64,000 nt of DNA from positions 1 through 64,000 of the forward strand of contig JBBIUE010000016.1 of assembly GCA_037440405.1 (NCBI GenBank), in the 5' to 3' direction. The position numbers and the translations under genes were made by a program. The notes below the pieces were generated by a model. It was given only the letters and a program-made list of their open reading frames with translations, did no database searches and was not told the DNA's origin. Shown piece by piece: positions 27,296 through 35,222 of this stretch. Source of the DNA: JANMGV01 sp037440405. Lineage in GTDB: Bacteria > Planctomycetota > Planctomycetia > Pirellulales > Pirellulaceae. Position 1 is the stretch's first letter. Each line of letters begins with the position of its first letter.

Positions 27296-27562
27296 ATGAA
27301 GCGAGCAGCACCCAACCTACCAGATCAAACATCCCAGCCCAGTTCCTGGCAGATGTTGCTACATTCACCGGTAGTGATCCTGGGAATGTGCTTCTTGGTC
27401 CTTGCGATACTCGGGATTCCACTGATTTGGCTTAGTCCTGCGTTCTCTCATCGCCAAAAATGGATCTGGTCGATCGTCATTACGGTGTATACCTTTTTGC
27501 TAATCGCCATCGTGATTGCGGTTGTTTGGTGGGCCATTTCGAGAATTCAGAGTACGTTCTGA
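27296..27562 (+). CDS. Small two-helix membrane protein, unknown
   Basis: About 88 residues with two clear transmembrane segments: VVILGMCFLVLAILGIPLIW and IVITVYTFLLIAIVIAVVWW, separated by a short basic loop (SHRQKW). No function can be assigned. The chosen ATG at 27296 begins a polar N-terminus (KRAAPNLPDQTSQ) as expected for a cytoplasmic tail; longer in-frame extensions are low-complexity and unlikely. Its last 16 bases overlap the end of the convergent Sua5 gene. Confidence 0.6.
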   Translation: MKRAAPNLPDQTSQPSSWQMLLHSPVVILGMCFLVLAILGIPLIWLSPAFSHRQKWIWSIVITVYTFLLIAIVIAVVWWAISRIQSTF

Positions 27563-28557
27563 ATTGGCCCGTCGAGATCAGACCGATTTTCTGCGGCCCG
27601 TGCAATTCGCTCCATCAGGGCCATGCCGATACCGTGCATTGGAACGGGCTGGCACCACACTTCTTTTAGCAACTTGCGATCGGCAGCTCGAAAGAATTCG
27701 TAGAGGGATCGAGCGTACTCTTCAACCGACGAGCATATTTGTACGAGATCGAATGGTATGCCACCCGGCGGCGGCGTTAAACCGATGAATGCTTTCGATC
27801 GAGAGTTCAACGCACTTCGGTTCGTTTGATCCGGTGCCGAAGATACAACGAGGATTCTTGCTTTTGGTCGATAATGAGGATGCCGTCGACCGGGCGAATT
27901 CGCAGTTTGGAATTTCGGAGCTACTTGCCAAGCGGTTGATGGAAAGAGAGCGCCTAACTGCTCGATCGTTACGGCACCCAATCGTAAGACGGTAGGCTCG
28001 GTTGATGAAACGTCGACAACGGTACTTTCTAGACCGAAATCCGTTGGCTCCTCGATGCAAACAATTCCGTCGATACATCCATCTAAGTCCTCAAGAACCG
28101 ATTGCCACGTCGTACCGCTCGGTTTGCCCGATCGATTGGCACTTGGAGCAGCTACGGGGACATTCGCACGAAGAAGTAGCTCTCGAGCAACTGGGTGACT
28201 GGGGACGCGTACGGCGACTGTTGAAAATCCCGCAGTAACCAGGTCGGGAACCGAAGTCTGCTTCGGCAGAACCAAGGTCAATGGTCCAGGCCAGAAAGCT
28301 GCAGCGAGTTGTTCAGCGATTGGACTCACCGTTGAACAAATGGACTCAAGTTGATTGCGATCTGCGACATGAACGATCAGCGGGTTGTTCGAGGGTCTGC
28401 CTTTTACGTGAAATATCCGTTCAATGCTGCGGAGATTCAAAGCATTCGCCCCAAGGCCGTATACCGTCTCGGTCGGAAAAGCAACAAGGCCGCCGATTCG
28501 GAGAATCTCGGCAGCGCGATCAAGTTGTTGTGCGTCGAAACGTTCAGTGATCGTCAT
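27547..28557 (-). CDS. sua5: L-threonylcarbamoyladenylate synthase, Sua5 type
   Basis: About 336 residues with the YrdC domain followed by a C-terminal Sua5 domain. The enzyme makes threonylcarbamoyl-AMP from threonine, bicarbonate and ATP, the first step of the t6A37 modification of ANN-decoding tRNAs. Evidence: GGLVAFPTETVYGLGA, the KxR motif in HVKGRPSNNPL, WPGPLTLVL, the SxN motif in VAAPSANRSGKPSGT and STVVDVSS in the YrdC part. The linker SPGRRHPHYRP matches the conserved SPGxxxxHYxP of Sua5, and the Sua5 domain follows. The longer two-domain form distinguishes it from TsaC. The start at ATG 28557 leads directly into the conserved domain. The 3' end overlaps the small membrane protein gene by 16 bases. 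Confidence 0.92.
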   Translation of the reverse strand: MTITERFDAQQLDRAAEILRIGGLVAFPTETVYGLGANALNLRSIERIFHVKGRPSNNPLIVHVADRNQLESICSTVSPIAEQLAAAFWPGPLTLVLPKQTSVPDLVTAGFSTVAVRVPSHPVARELLLRANVPVAAPSANRSGKPSGTTWQSVLEDLDGCIDGIVCIEEPTDFGLESTVVDVSSTEPTVLRLGAVTIEQLGALFPSTAWQVAPKFQTANSPGRRHPHYRPKARILVVSSAPDQTNRSALNSRSKAFIGLTPPPGGIPFDLVQICSSVEEYARSLYEFFRAADRKLLKEVWCQPVPMHGIGMALMERIARAAENRSDLDGPIQNVL

Positions 28558-28869
28558 GTTGGTGATTTTGGGTGAACGCTAGCAATAGTGATTCGGCTGT
28601 GAATTGAGTCAGAGTCATCTGGAGAAATTTATCCGCATTGAGTAATGATGCCATGTTCATGATCAGGGTGATGACTCGACGGAGTGATCGCAGAGCACAT
28701 ACCGACGGTCAATCGAGAGCCCCAGGCGTCACTCCCGGTCGCCGATGGAACTGCAGAGAATTCTGTCTGCAAATTCAAGTGGCGATCCAATGCACGAAGC
28801 CTCAAGTATCGGAGCAACCCGATCCGTGTTTCCTCAGGAAGATTTTAGCAGCGAACTGGCAGAGGACGA
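28558..28869. other. Divergent intergenic region, no gene recognised
   Basis: Just over 300 bases between the Sua5 gene and the YihY-family gene, which point away from each other. It should hold both promoters. I see no RNA gene or conserved small protein; an overlapping plus-strand frame through it is in a different frame from the YihY gene and shows no family. Confidence 0.5.
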
Positions 28870-29865
28870 ATGTTGAACGATTGGTTCCAATCGCTTTTTC
28901 CAAACCTGCGCGATGCCGCTCAGCGATGGAGCGAAGACGATGCCAGCTCGATGGCTGCATCCGTTGCATATTACTTAGCGTTGTCGCTCTTTCCGTTGGT
29001 GTTGCTTCTGACCACGGGTCTTGGACTTTTTCTGCAGTTCACCAGGCTTGGACATGATGCTGAAAAAGAGCTGATGGATGCCGTACTCGTTTACGGCTCG
29101 CCTGTCATCTGTGAGCAATTCACTGAAGTTGTCGGTCAACTGCGGCAACACGCGATCGTAACAGGTCCATTCGGTGTGTTTACGGCAATTCTCGCTGCGA
29201 TCGGCGTGTTTTCGCAACTCGATCGCGGCTTCGATCGGGTGTGGCGCGTTGGCACCCGGCGTGATACGTCACTTTGGACTTCCGCCAAGCGCATCATTCG
29301 CGGACGACTTTGGGCGTTCCTCATGTTTCTTTCGTTAGGCGGAATGATCGCATTGCTATTCGTCTGTGAGATGGTCGTCGCTCATTTGCGGTCCGTAATG
29401 ACGACGAGCATGCCGAGCTTGACTCATGTGCTGGGCGTGTTCGACACGCTTGTGACTCTGCTTGCCAATTCGACGCTGTTCTGCTTGATGTATCGCTTTC
29501 TTCCGAAAGCCAAAGTTCGGTGGTCTCATGCGTTTCGTGGAGGACTTCTCGTGGCGACCATCTGGGAGCTTGGAAGAATCATCTTGGGCATGTTTCTCAT
29601 CGGCATGAGGTACACGCTTGCTTATGGAGTAATCGGATCGTTTATCGCACTGTTGCTTTGGTGCTACTACGGGGTATCGATCATCTATTTTGGAGCCGAA
29701 TACGTTCAGGTTCTACAGCGGCGATCAGAATGCAGAGCCGATCTAACCATTGAAGAAGCTGATGCGAGACAGCGAGCAGCCATTTCTGACTCCGAAGCTG
29801 GAATGGAGTCGCAGACCCTTCAAATGGAAAGCACTCGAATCATTCCCCGGCGTCGAGCGGCATAG
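28870..29865 (+). CDS. YihY/BrkB-family inner membrane protein
   Basis: About 331 residues with roughly six membrane helices in the YihY/UPF0761 pattern. The first is in SMAASVAYYLALSLFPLVLL (the AxAYY-ALSLFP family signature), and later ones are in VFTAILAAIGVFSQLDRGFD, RLWAFLMFLSLGG, FCLMYRFLP and IGSFIALLLWCYYGVSIIYF. The C-terminal end after YFGAEYVQVL is a hydrophilic tail. The family was once called ribonuclease BN by mistake; its real role is unsettled, with suggestions of lipid transport across the envelope. ATG 28870 follows GAGG with a short spacer. Its stop overlaps the end of the oppositely oriented unknown gene by 26 bases. Confidence 0.88.
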   Translation: MLNDWFQSLFPNLRDAAQRWSEDDASSMAASVAYYLALSLFPLVLLLTTGLGLFLQFTRLGHDAEKELMDAVLVYGSPVICEQFTEVVGQLRQHAIVTGPFGVFTAILAAIGVFSQLDRGFDRVWRVGTRRDTSLWTSAKRIIRGRLWAFLMFLSLGGMIALLFVCEMVVAHLRSVMTTSMPSLTHVLGVFDTLVTLLANSTLFCLMYRFLPKAKVRWSHAFRGGLLVATIWELGRIILGMFLIGMRYTLAYGVIGSFIALLLWCYYGVSIIYFGAEYVQVLQRRSECRADLTIEEADARQRAAISDSEAGMESQTLQMESTRIIPRRRAA

Positions 29866-30340
29866 TATCGATTGAACGTTGGATCGAATCCTCTTCTGCC
29901 GATTGGAACAACTTGCCGAGGTGAAAAATCTGTTCGGTGAACAGTTCCGTACCATCATCCAAATAAGCTCGGGCCCGAACGGACCATACAATCTTGATCA
30001 ATCGACCTTGATAGGAAAGCGGAGCATCGGGGAGTTCGACTGAGAACGCCTGAGGTTGCTTCCAATCAATCTTTTGCAATGTGCTTCCCGAATTCCTACG
30101 AAAGAAATGAACTCCGAGGTCTTCAGTGCCCTTGCCTTGCGTAGTCCAAGTAATCGAAATCTCAAAAGCATTCAGCCGCAACGGATCCACATTGGCAAGC
30201 CGATACTCGATTTCGATCTTCTCACCGGGAACGTAAAAATCGCGACGGCGCGCAAGTCGAACGATCACACCTGTTTCTGTTTCATCTCCAGAGTGGTTGG
30301 GTAGACTACGACGGGGAAATTTCGGCAATACGATGGCCAC
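29840..30340 (-). CDS. Unknown arrestin-like beta protein, partner of upstream membrane protein
   Basis: About 166 residues, beta-rich, no firm family. VRLARRRDFYVPGEKIEIEYRL resembles the start of an immunoglobulin- or arrestin-like domain, and FSVELPDAPLSYQGRLIKIV with WSVRARAYLDDG the end. It starts at GTG 30340, with AGGAG on the minus strand about ten bases upstream, inside the 3' end of the preceding gene, with which it overlaps by 76 bases in another frame. This extensive overlap and the similar beta-rich C-terminus of the neighbour (PLELQCSFEMPNEV, NAVLWKIVVEGEA) suggest that the two act as a pair. It has no signal peptide, so it may be cytoplasmic or bound to the membrane partner. 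Confidence 0.65.
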   Translation of the reverse strand: MAIVLPKFPRRSLPNHSGDETETGVIVRLARRRDFYVPGEKIEIEYRLANVDPLRLNAFEISITWTTQGKGTEDLGVHFFRRNSGSTLQKIDWKQPQAFSVELPDAPLSYQGRLIKIVWSVRARAYLDDGTELFTEQIFHLGKLFQSAEEDSIQRSIDTMPLDAGE

Positions 30341-31323
30341 CGATGGGCTTCTCCTTCAACGACGATTTTCCAAAGGACGGCATTGTGCGGACTTTGGAAC
30401 GAGTGCATGACTTCATTCGGCATTTCGAAGGAACATTGTAATTCAAGCGGTAGCCCAAAGTCGATCCGGCAACGTCCCCGTTCGAGCAAGAGATTCCGAA
30501 AAATTTCATGCTTCTCGGTTCGAATATCGGTTCCCTCCTGGTAAATCACCTGTTCTTCGCAAACAAGCGAAACGGAAATTCTTCTTACAACTGCTCGGCC
30601 GTACTGTACGACGTACAAATCGTACTGTCCACCCGCCGTGATGGGTAAATCGCTAATTTCCACGCTGGTCTGTCCCGAGCCGAGGACGCGCCGGAAATTG
30701 CGAAAAAACCAAGTGGTGGCATAGTAACTTGCAATTCCAAACAGCGGTAGACATAGGAGCAACAGCCAATCGGGCTGCCAGCGAAGCAGGCCGCTGATGG
30801 CGATCGCCAAAAAAATGGCGACCAGCGAGTTCCATGCCAATGCGAAGATACTGCTTAAGATCAACGGCGGAACTTCCGGTCTAGCACTCGGTAGACGATA
30901 GGTCAATTTCGTTCCTGGACTATCGTTGAGCGTCTGAAGCGTCGGGATCATCGGGGGTAACAGCCTCCGATTTCGCCGCGACTCTCGATTGAGGTCCGCC
31001 GCTTGAGTAGCCAGGGCCTGTCTGCGCTCTTCGCTGACAACCACTCGCATGATTCGGTAGAAGAACCCAATGGCACCGGTCAGAATAAACGACACGGAGG
31101 CCGCAACCATGACCCAGAAACCAAATCCGATACGGTAAACTTGGGTTTCTGGCGAGTAGAGCTGCCAACCGGTGACGATCGCCAACGTCATGACTCCGAG
31201 AAGGCATAGCATGGCAAAAAACATGGCTTCGCCGATGCTTCCCCACATCCACGAGCCGGTCATGCGTTGACCACGTTTTTTTCGCCAAAGACGAAAAAAC
31301 CGAGCAATTTTTAGACTGGTCAA
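30265..31323 (-). CDS. Unknown membrane protein with beta-rich C-terminal domain
   Basis: About 352 residues. Two membrane helices occur near the N-terminus (MFFAMLCLLGVMTLAIVTGW and VMVAASVSFILTGAIGFFY) and two more in the middle (ILSSIFALAWNSLVAIFLAI and LLLLCLPLFGIASYYAT). A soluble beta-rich C-terminal domain follows, with VEISDLPITAGGQYDLYVVQ and RISVSLVCEEQVIYQEG, which looks like an arrestin- or Ig-type fold. The layout resembles DUF3592-type proteins, but I do not claim the family. The start is TTG 31323, supported by AGGAG five bases upstream; ATG at 31263 would remove a basic N-terminus. The following gene overlaps it by 76 bases, so they form an operon. Confidence 0.7.
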   Translation of the reverse strand: MTSLKIARFFRLWRKKRGQRMTGSWMWGSIGEAMFFAMLCLLGVMTLAIVTGWQLYSPETQVYRIGFGFWVMVAASVSFILTGAIGFFYRIMRVVVSEERRQALATQAADLNRESRRNRRLLPPMIPTLQTLNDSPGTKLTYRLPSARPEVPPLILSSIFALAWNSLVAIFLAIAISGLLRWQPDWLLLLCLPLFGIASYYATTWFFRNFRRVLGSGQTSVEISDLPITAGGQYDLYVVQYGRAVVRRISVSLVCEEQVIYQEGTDIRTEKHEIFRNLLLERGRCRIDFGLPLELQCSFEMPNEVMHSFQSPHNAVLWKIVVEGEAHRWPSYCRNFPVVVYPTTLEMKQKQV

Positions 31324-31703
31324 ATCGACTCCTCGATTGATGGAAATGCGACGGAATAGCGGATTCTAAGTCAGAATCATCAGAAACGATCGAAGACTCA
31401 GGAGCTCCGAAATGAGGTGAGTACGCTCCAAAAGCGATTATAGCGGACCAGCGACGATCCGAATCGTCAAGTTTTCGCAGTTCGTTAGTCTGTGAATTCG
31501 CCTCGCAGAACCCGATTTTAGCGTTCAATCGAGAGAGCCCCAGAGCCATTCGGCGACGCCGCTCTCGCCTTTTCTGAATTTTTCCTTTCTTTTTGACTTC
31601 TGCCCTATTTTTGAAAACCGAGATGCTGGGCCAAGCGTCTACATCCTTCGGATCGCCAGTGTCGAAGAATACGACTGTAGGGGTTTTCATAGCGAGGTTG
31701 AGC
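31324..31703. other. Divergent intergenic region before the giant gene pair
   Basis: About 380 bases between a minus-strand membrane protein gene and the plus-strand giant genes. The plus strand has a T-rich tract near 31565-31615. It should contain promoters in both directions. A long minus-strand frame runs through it, but that frame continues antisense inside other genes and shows no family, so I do not call it. Confidence 0.5.
31329..31333 (-). promoter_or_regulatory. Ribosome binding site that decides a TTG start
   Basis: AGGAG on the minus strand lies five bases before TTG 31323, which makes the TTG more likely than the ATG twenty codons inside. Confidence 0.6.
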
Positions 31704-34700
31704 ATGCGCTGGAAGAGGGTTCCGCTTGTCGTCGGGCTGATGCAATTCTTGTTGATCACAACCGTTCTCCTTCGCGGAAGCGCAGTTTCCTATTCTCAGA
31801 ATCCTGATGAACCTCCGGATGTCCGTTCCCCAACCGAGGTCTCGGCTGCAGCCACCGACTCGAAATCCCTCGCAAAATCACCAGCACAGGCCATCTACAT
31901 TCCTTACAACAAGTTTAATGAAGTCTTCGAGAAGGCAGGCCGAGGTGTGTTCTTGCCTTACGATAAGTTCCTCGAACTTCAGAAAGCAGCGCAGCGCGAA
32001 CTCCCTACCGAACTGCCCAAAATTCCCATTGACTGGTTGCTCATCGAGGCAGACAACGATGCGCGCGTGGAAGGCAACGTCGTCATCGTTACCGCCAAAC
32101 TCAAATTCGAGCTCATGAAGAAGGGCTGGCTTCAGATTCCCCTTCGCCTGTCCGGTGCAGCCGTGCTCGCTGCAACCATCGGTGATGCACCTGCCCGTGT
32201 TGTTGCGGAAAGCGACGGTTCGTACTCGATAATCCTCGAACATGCATCGGATCATGTCGAGCAAGTTCAATTGAAGTTGGTCTATGCTGCAGGTTATGAA
32301 CGCTCAGCCGGAAAGAACAGCGTGTCGTTTCGGTCGCCGCAAGCGCCCATCAATCGCTGGCGAATCCGAGTCCCCGAACGCGGAATCAAAGTCTCCATCG
32401 ATCCGATGATTGCCGCCAGCGAAGTTCCGGAATGGGAAACGGATGGACGCATCGCACCTGATGAACCTGATCCATCCGATTCCCACGATAGCGATGCTCA
32501 AGATTCCCCTCGCGGCGATGAATCGATGCTGGTCGCCTACGTCGGTGCTGCCCCCGATGTGCGGATCGAGTGGACTCCGAAAGCTGAGGGCGCCACCGGC
32601 CTCAAAGTCCTTGCCAGCGTTCAATCGGAACAATTGACGACGATTGATGACGGCGCACTCCGAACTCGAGTGTCGTTGCAGTACCAGATCAGCCGCTCCC
32701 AACTCAGTGATTTGGCGATCGATGTTCCCACAAATCAAAAGGTCGTCAGTGTCTTCGATCCGAATATCAAGCGATGGTCTGTCGAGGAATTGGACGGCAG
32801 GCAACGCATTCGGGTAGAACTGTTTCAACCTGCAACGGCGAATCAATCAGTCATCTTGGATTTCGAAAAACTTCTTGAACAAGCCCCAGATCAACGCGTA
32901 TCCATACCCGCTGTCAGTGCTGTCGATGCTGATCGTCAGCAGGGTACGATCGCGGTCCGCGTTCATCCTCTATTGCGAGCGGAAATCGGTGAACGACAAG
33001 GGGTATCCCAACTAGACGTGTCCGAGCTTCCTCCAGGCTGGCTCACTGAAGAATCGTCATTTGCCTTTCGATATGCGAGTCCCCCCTATTCGCTGGCCTT
33101 CGACGTCGAACGAATCCAACCTCGAGTTTCGATCGATCAGTGGGTGGATTATATGATCGATGCACAGCAGATTTCAGTTCGCGCTATCGGGCGCTATCAG
33201 ATTGAAGATGCAGGTGTATTTCAAGTAACCGCGTTGATTCCTGAAGGTTTTGAATTGCGACGAGTTCGCGGCGTCTCGCTGGATGGAGTCGAAGCTGCTG
33301 CGGTCGATTCTTTTCATGTCGATGAAACAAACAAATTGGTTACGATTCAATTGGCTCGCAAGGCCTTTGGTAAGGTCGGACTGGCTCTTGATCTACATCG
33401 CACACTCTCTGATCCCAATTTGCTGGTGCCGACAGGTATGGCATCTGAGATCGAATTGCCGATTCCAAAGTTTCAGTTTGCGGCGGTCAAGCAATTTACA
33501 GGACGATTGATTGTCTCTACCGACGAAAGTCTACGCGCTAGCGCGGTGACCTCCGAGGGACTGGGGCGACTTGGATTCCAGGAAGCCCGAGAGGGCATCT
33601 CCATTCCTCCCGATCCAGGATTCGCTAACGCTCGAGAATCGATGGCGTTCGCCTATACCGATCATGCAACCGACTTGAAAATCGGTCTCGAGAGGCGAAA
33701 GCCGTTTGTGACATCAAAACAGCTACTGACTGTCCGTGTCGAAGAGGGCGTTGCCAAGTTTGAATCGCACATCTTCTTCGATGTTCACTACAGCTCAGTC
33801 AAGTCACTTGGTGTTGAAGTGCCTCGTTCGCTGGCTGGGCTCGTCAGGAATACCTCGCCGAACTTGCGAGAGACGATCCAACCCGCACCGGACGGTCAAG
33901 TTGGTGAATACGATACTTGGACTTTCACTGGTGACAATGATCTCCTCGGAACGGTCGAAGTTCGATTGACGTGGGAGCGCAACCTCGATGCCATGGCCAT
34001 TGGGCAAACCATGGAGCTTCCCGTGCCCTCACTTCGTCCATTGGAAGTCGATCGAGCATGGGGGCAGATCATGATCGCCAAGACGGAGTCGCTGGATGTC
34101 CAACCGCAGGAGGACGCAGAGAATCTGCGACCCATCGATCCGCAGTTTGATCGCATGCCCGAAGCCGGTGCCATCGATGCATCTCGAGCCTTTGAATTTC
34201 ACGGCGATTGGAAGTTGAACCTTGCAGTGACTCGATTTCAGCTAGAAGAAGTCAAGCGGACGAGCATCGAACGTTGCTGGATTCGTATGGTTCCAACTCG
34301 AAGTGGTCCGATCAACGTACAGGCGTTCTACAATTTGAAGACAGCCCGGCAGCGAATTGCATTTTCATTGCCAGCCGAAGTGGAGTTCGACTCGCAACCG
34401 CTTCTTGTCGATGGCAAGGCTGTTCCTCTTGAACGAGGTGATGCGAATACCTTCTATATTCCTTTGGTGTCCAGGCCCGCGACAGAATCCGTCCTGGTTG
34501 AACTGCAGTACACAATAACCGACCCTGCCATCGGACTGCAATTTCCGGCCTTCCCTGAAGACCCAGCAGTGCAAAAAGTCTACTTGAGTCTGTATCTGCC
34601 AAACGATCGTCTTTTGACAAGTTGGACCGGAGCATGGGCGAACGAATGGTCCGAGAGGAACCACATGCGCCCGAATACGAATGAGGCCCAGCTTCGCAAT

Positions 34701-35222
34701 TGGGTGCGAGATGGCATCGGAACGAAATCCATCAGCGATCGCCCATTTCAAGTTGACGGCAAGATGTTCTTGTTTGCAACGCTACGTCCAAGTCCTCCGC
34801 CCGATGGTCTTCTGAACTATACAAGCATGAATCGCGGCGGGTTCGCTGCCATGGGCCTCGCATTCGCAGCAATCGTTGTCGTGGCACTATTCTTTCTCCG
34901 TTTCCCACAACAAGTGGCTCTCGTTGCGGCGGCAACCATTGGAGTTCTACTTTTGGCCGTCTTCGCTCCAACGCTGGTGGAGAATTTTACATCCCAACAA
35001 ATGGCGACAGCGATCTCGTGCTGCGGAATTGCGTGGGTGGCGATCCTCGTTGTCCGGTTTGGTCGAGGGTGGTCGCCGCGATTCGCGAGCCGCGCCATAA
35101 GAGCTCAAGAAGCGAGTACCCTTTCAGCGACGCCCCAGGCCGCTGCCGATCTTCCAATCGAACCGGCGTCGACGGGACCGCCTGTAAACGGCACCGACAT
35201 CCAAGGAGGGACCCCATCATGA
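31704..35222 (+). CDS. Giant exported membrane-anchored protein, first of a pair (module A)
   Basis: About 1172 residues, family not recognised. A signal peptide is clear (RWKRVPLVVGLMQFLLITTV, cut near SYSQ). From about residue 63 comes a module beginning IYIPYNKFNEVFEK and VFLPYDKFLELQKAA, an 'IPY...LPYDKF' motif that recurs twice in the next gene. A long beta-rich region of about 950 residues follows, with many short strand patterns (VSVFDPNIKRW, VVSRPATESVLVELQY). Three or four membrane helices close the protein (GFAAMGLAFAAIVVVALFFL and onward, about 1042-1118), plus a short polar tail. The ectodomain probably faces the periplasm or outside. ATG 31704 has GAGG six bases upstream. The stop overlaps the next gene's ATG (ATGA), so both are made together. 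The role is unknown; structural or adhesive functions are guesses. Confidence 0.8.
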   Translation: MRWKRVPLVVGLMQFLLITTVLLRGSAVSYSQNPDEPPDVRSPTEVSAAATDSKSLAKSPAQAIYIPYNKFNEVFEKAGRGVFLPYDKFLELQKAAQRELPTELPKIPIDWLLIEADNDARVEGNVVIVTAKLKFELMKKGWLQIPLRLSGAAVLAATIGDAPARVVAESDGSYSIILEHASDHVEQVQLKLVYAAGYERSAGKNSVSFRSPQAPINRWRIRVPERGIKVSIDPMIAASEVPEWETDGRIAPDEPDPSDSHDSDAQDSPRGDESMLVAYVGAAPDVRIEWTPKAEGATGLKVLASVQSEQLTTIDDGALRTRVSLQYQISRSQLSDLAIDVPTNQKVVSVFDPNIKRWSVEELDGRQRIRVELFQPATANQSVILDFEKLLEQAPDQRVSIPAVSAVDADRQQGTIAVRVHPLLRAEIGERQGVSQLDVSELPPGWLTEESSFAFRYASPPYSLAFDVERIQPRVSIDQWVDYMIDAQQISVRAIGRYQIEDAGVFQVTALIPEGFELRRVRGVSLDGVEAAAVDSFHVDETNKLVTIQLARKAFGKVGLALDLHRTLSDPNLLVPTGMASEIELPIPKFQFAAVKQFTGRLIVSTDESLRASAVTSEGLGRLGFQEAREGISIPPDPGFANARESMAFAYTDHATDLKIGLERRKPFVTSKQLLTVRVEEGVAKFESHIFFDVHYSSVKSLGVEVPRSLAGLVRNTSPNLRETIQPAPDGQVGEYDTWTFTGDNDLLGTVEVRLTWERNLDAMAIGQTMELPVPSLRPLEVDRAWGQIMIAKTESLDVQPQEDAENLRPIDPQFDRMPEAGAIDASRAFEFHGDWKLNLAVTRFQLEEVKRTSIERCWIRMVPTRSGPINVQAFYNLKTARQRIAFSLPAEVEFDSQPLLVDGKAVPLERGDANTFYIPLVSRPATESVLVELQYTITDPAIGLQFPAFPEDPAVQKVYLSLYLPNDRLLTSWTGAWANEWSERNHMRPNTNEAQLRNWVRDGIGTKSISDRPFQVDGKMFLFATLRPSPPPDGLLNYTSMNRGGFAAMGLAFAAIVVVALFFLRFPQQVALVAAATIGVLLLAVFAPTLVENFTSQQMATAISCCGIAWVAILVVRFGRGWSPRFASRAIRAQEASTLSATPQAAADLPIEPASTGPPVNGTDIQGGTPS
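35203..35210 (+). promoter_or_regulatory. Strong ribosome binding site inside the end of the first giant gene
   Basis: AAGGAGGG lies eight bases before ATG 35219, within the last codons of the preceding gene. It fixes the start of the 2575-residue protein and argues against the longer frame open from 35018. Confidence 0.8.

Noticed and set aside
30920..31759. Minus-strand frame of 279 codons through the divergent region before the giant genes
   Set aside because: It covers parts of genes on both sides in other frames, has no domain and no ribosome binding site.
35018..35218. Longer N-terminus for the 2575-residue protein
   Set aside because: It would overlap 200 bases of the previous gene; AAGGAGGG and a signal peptide start at ATG 35219.
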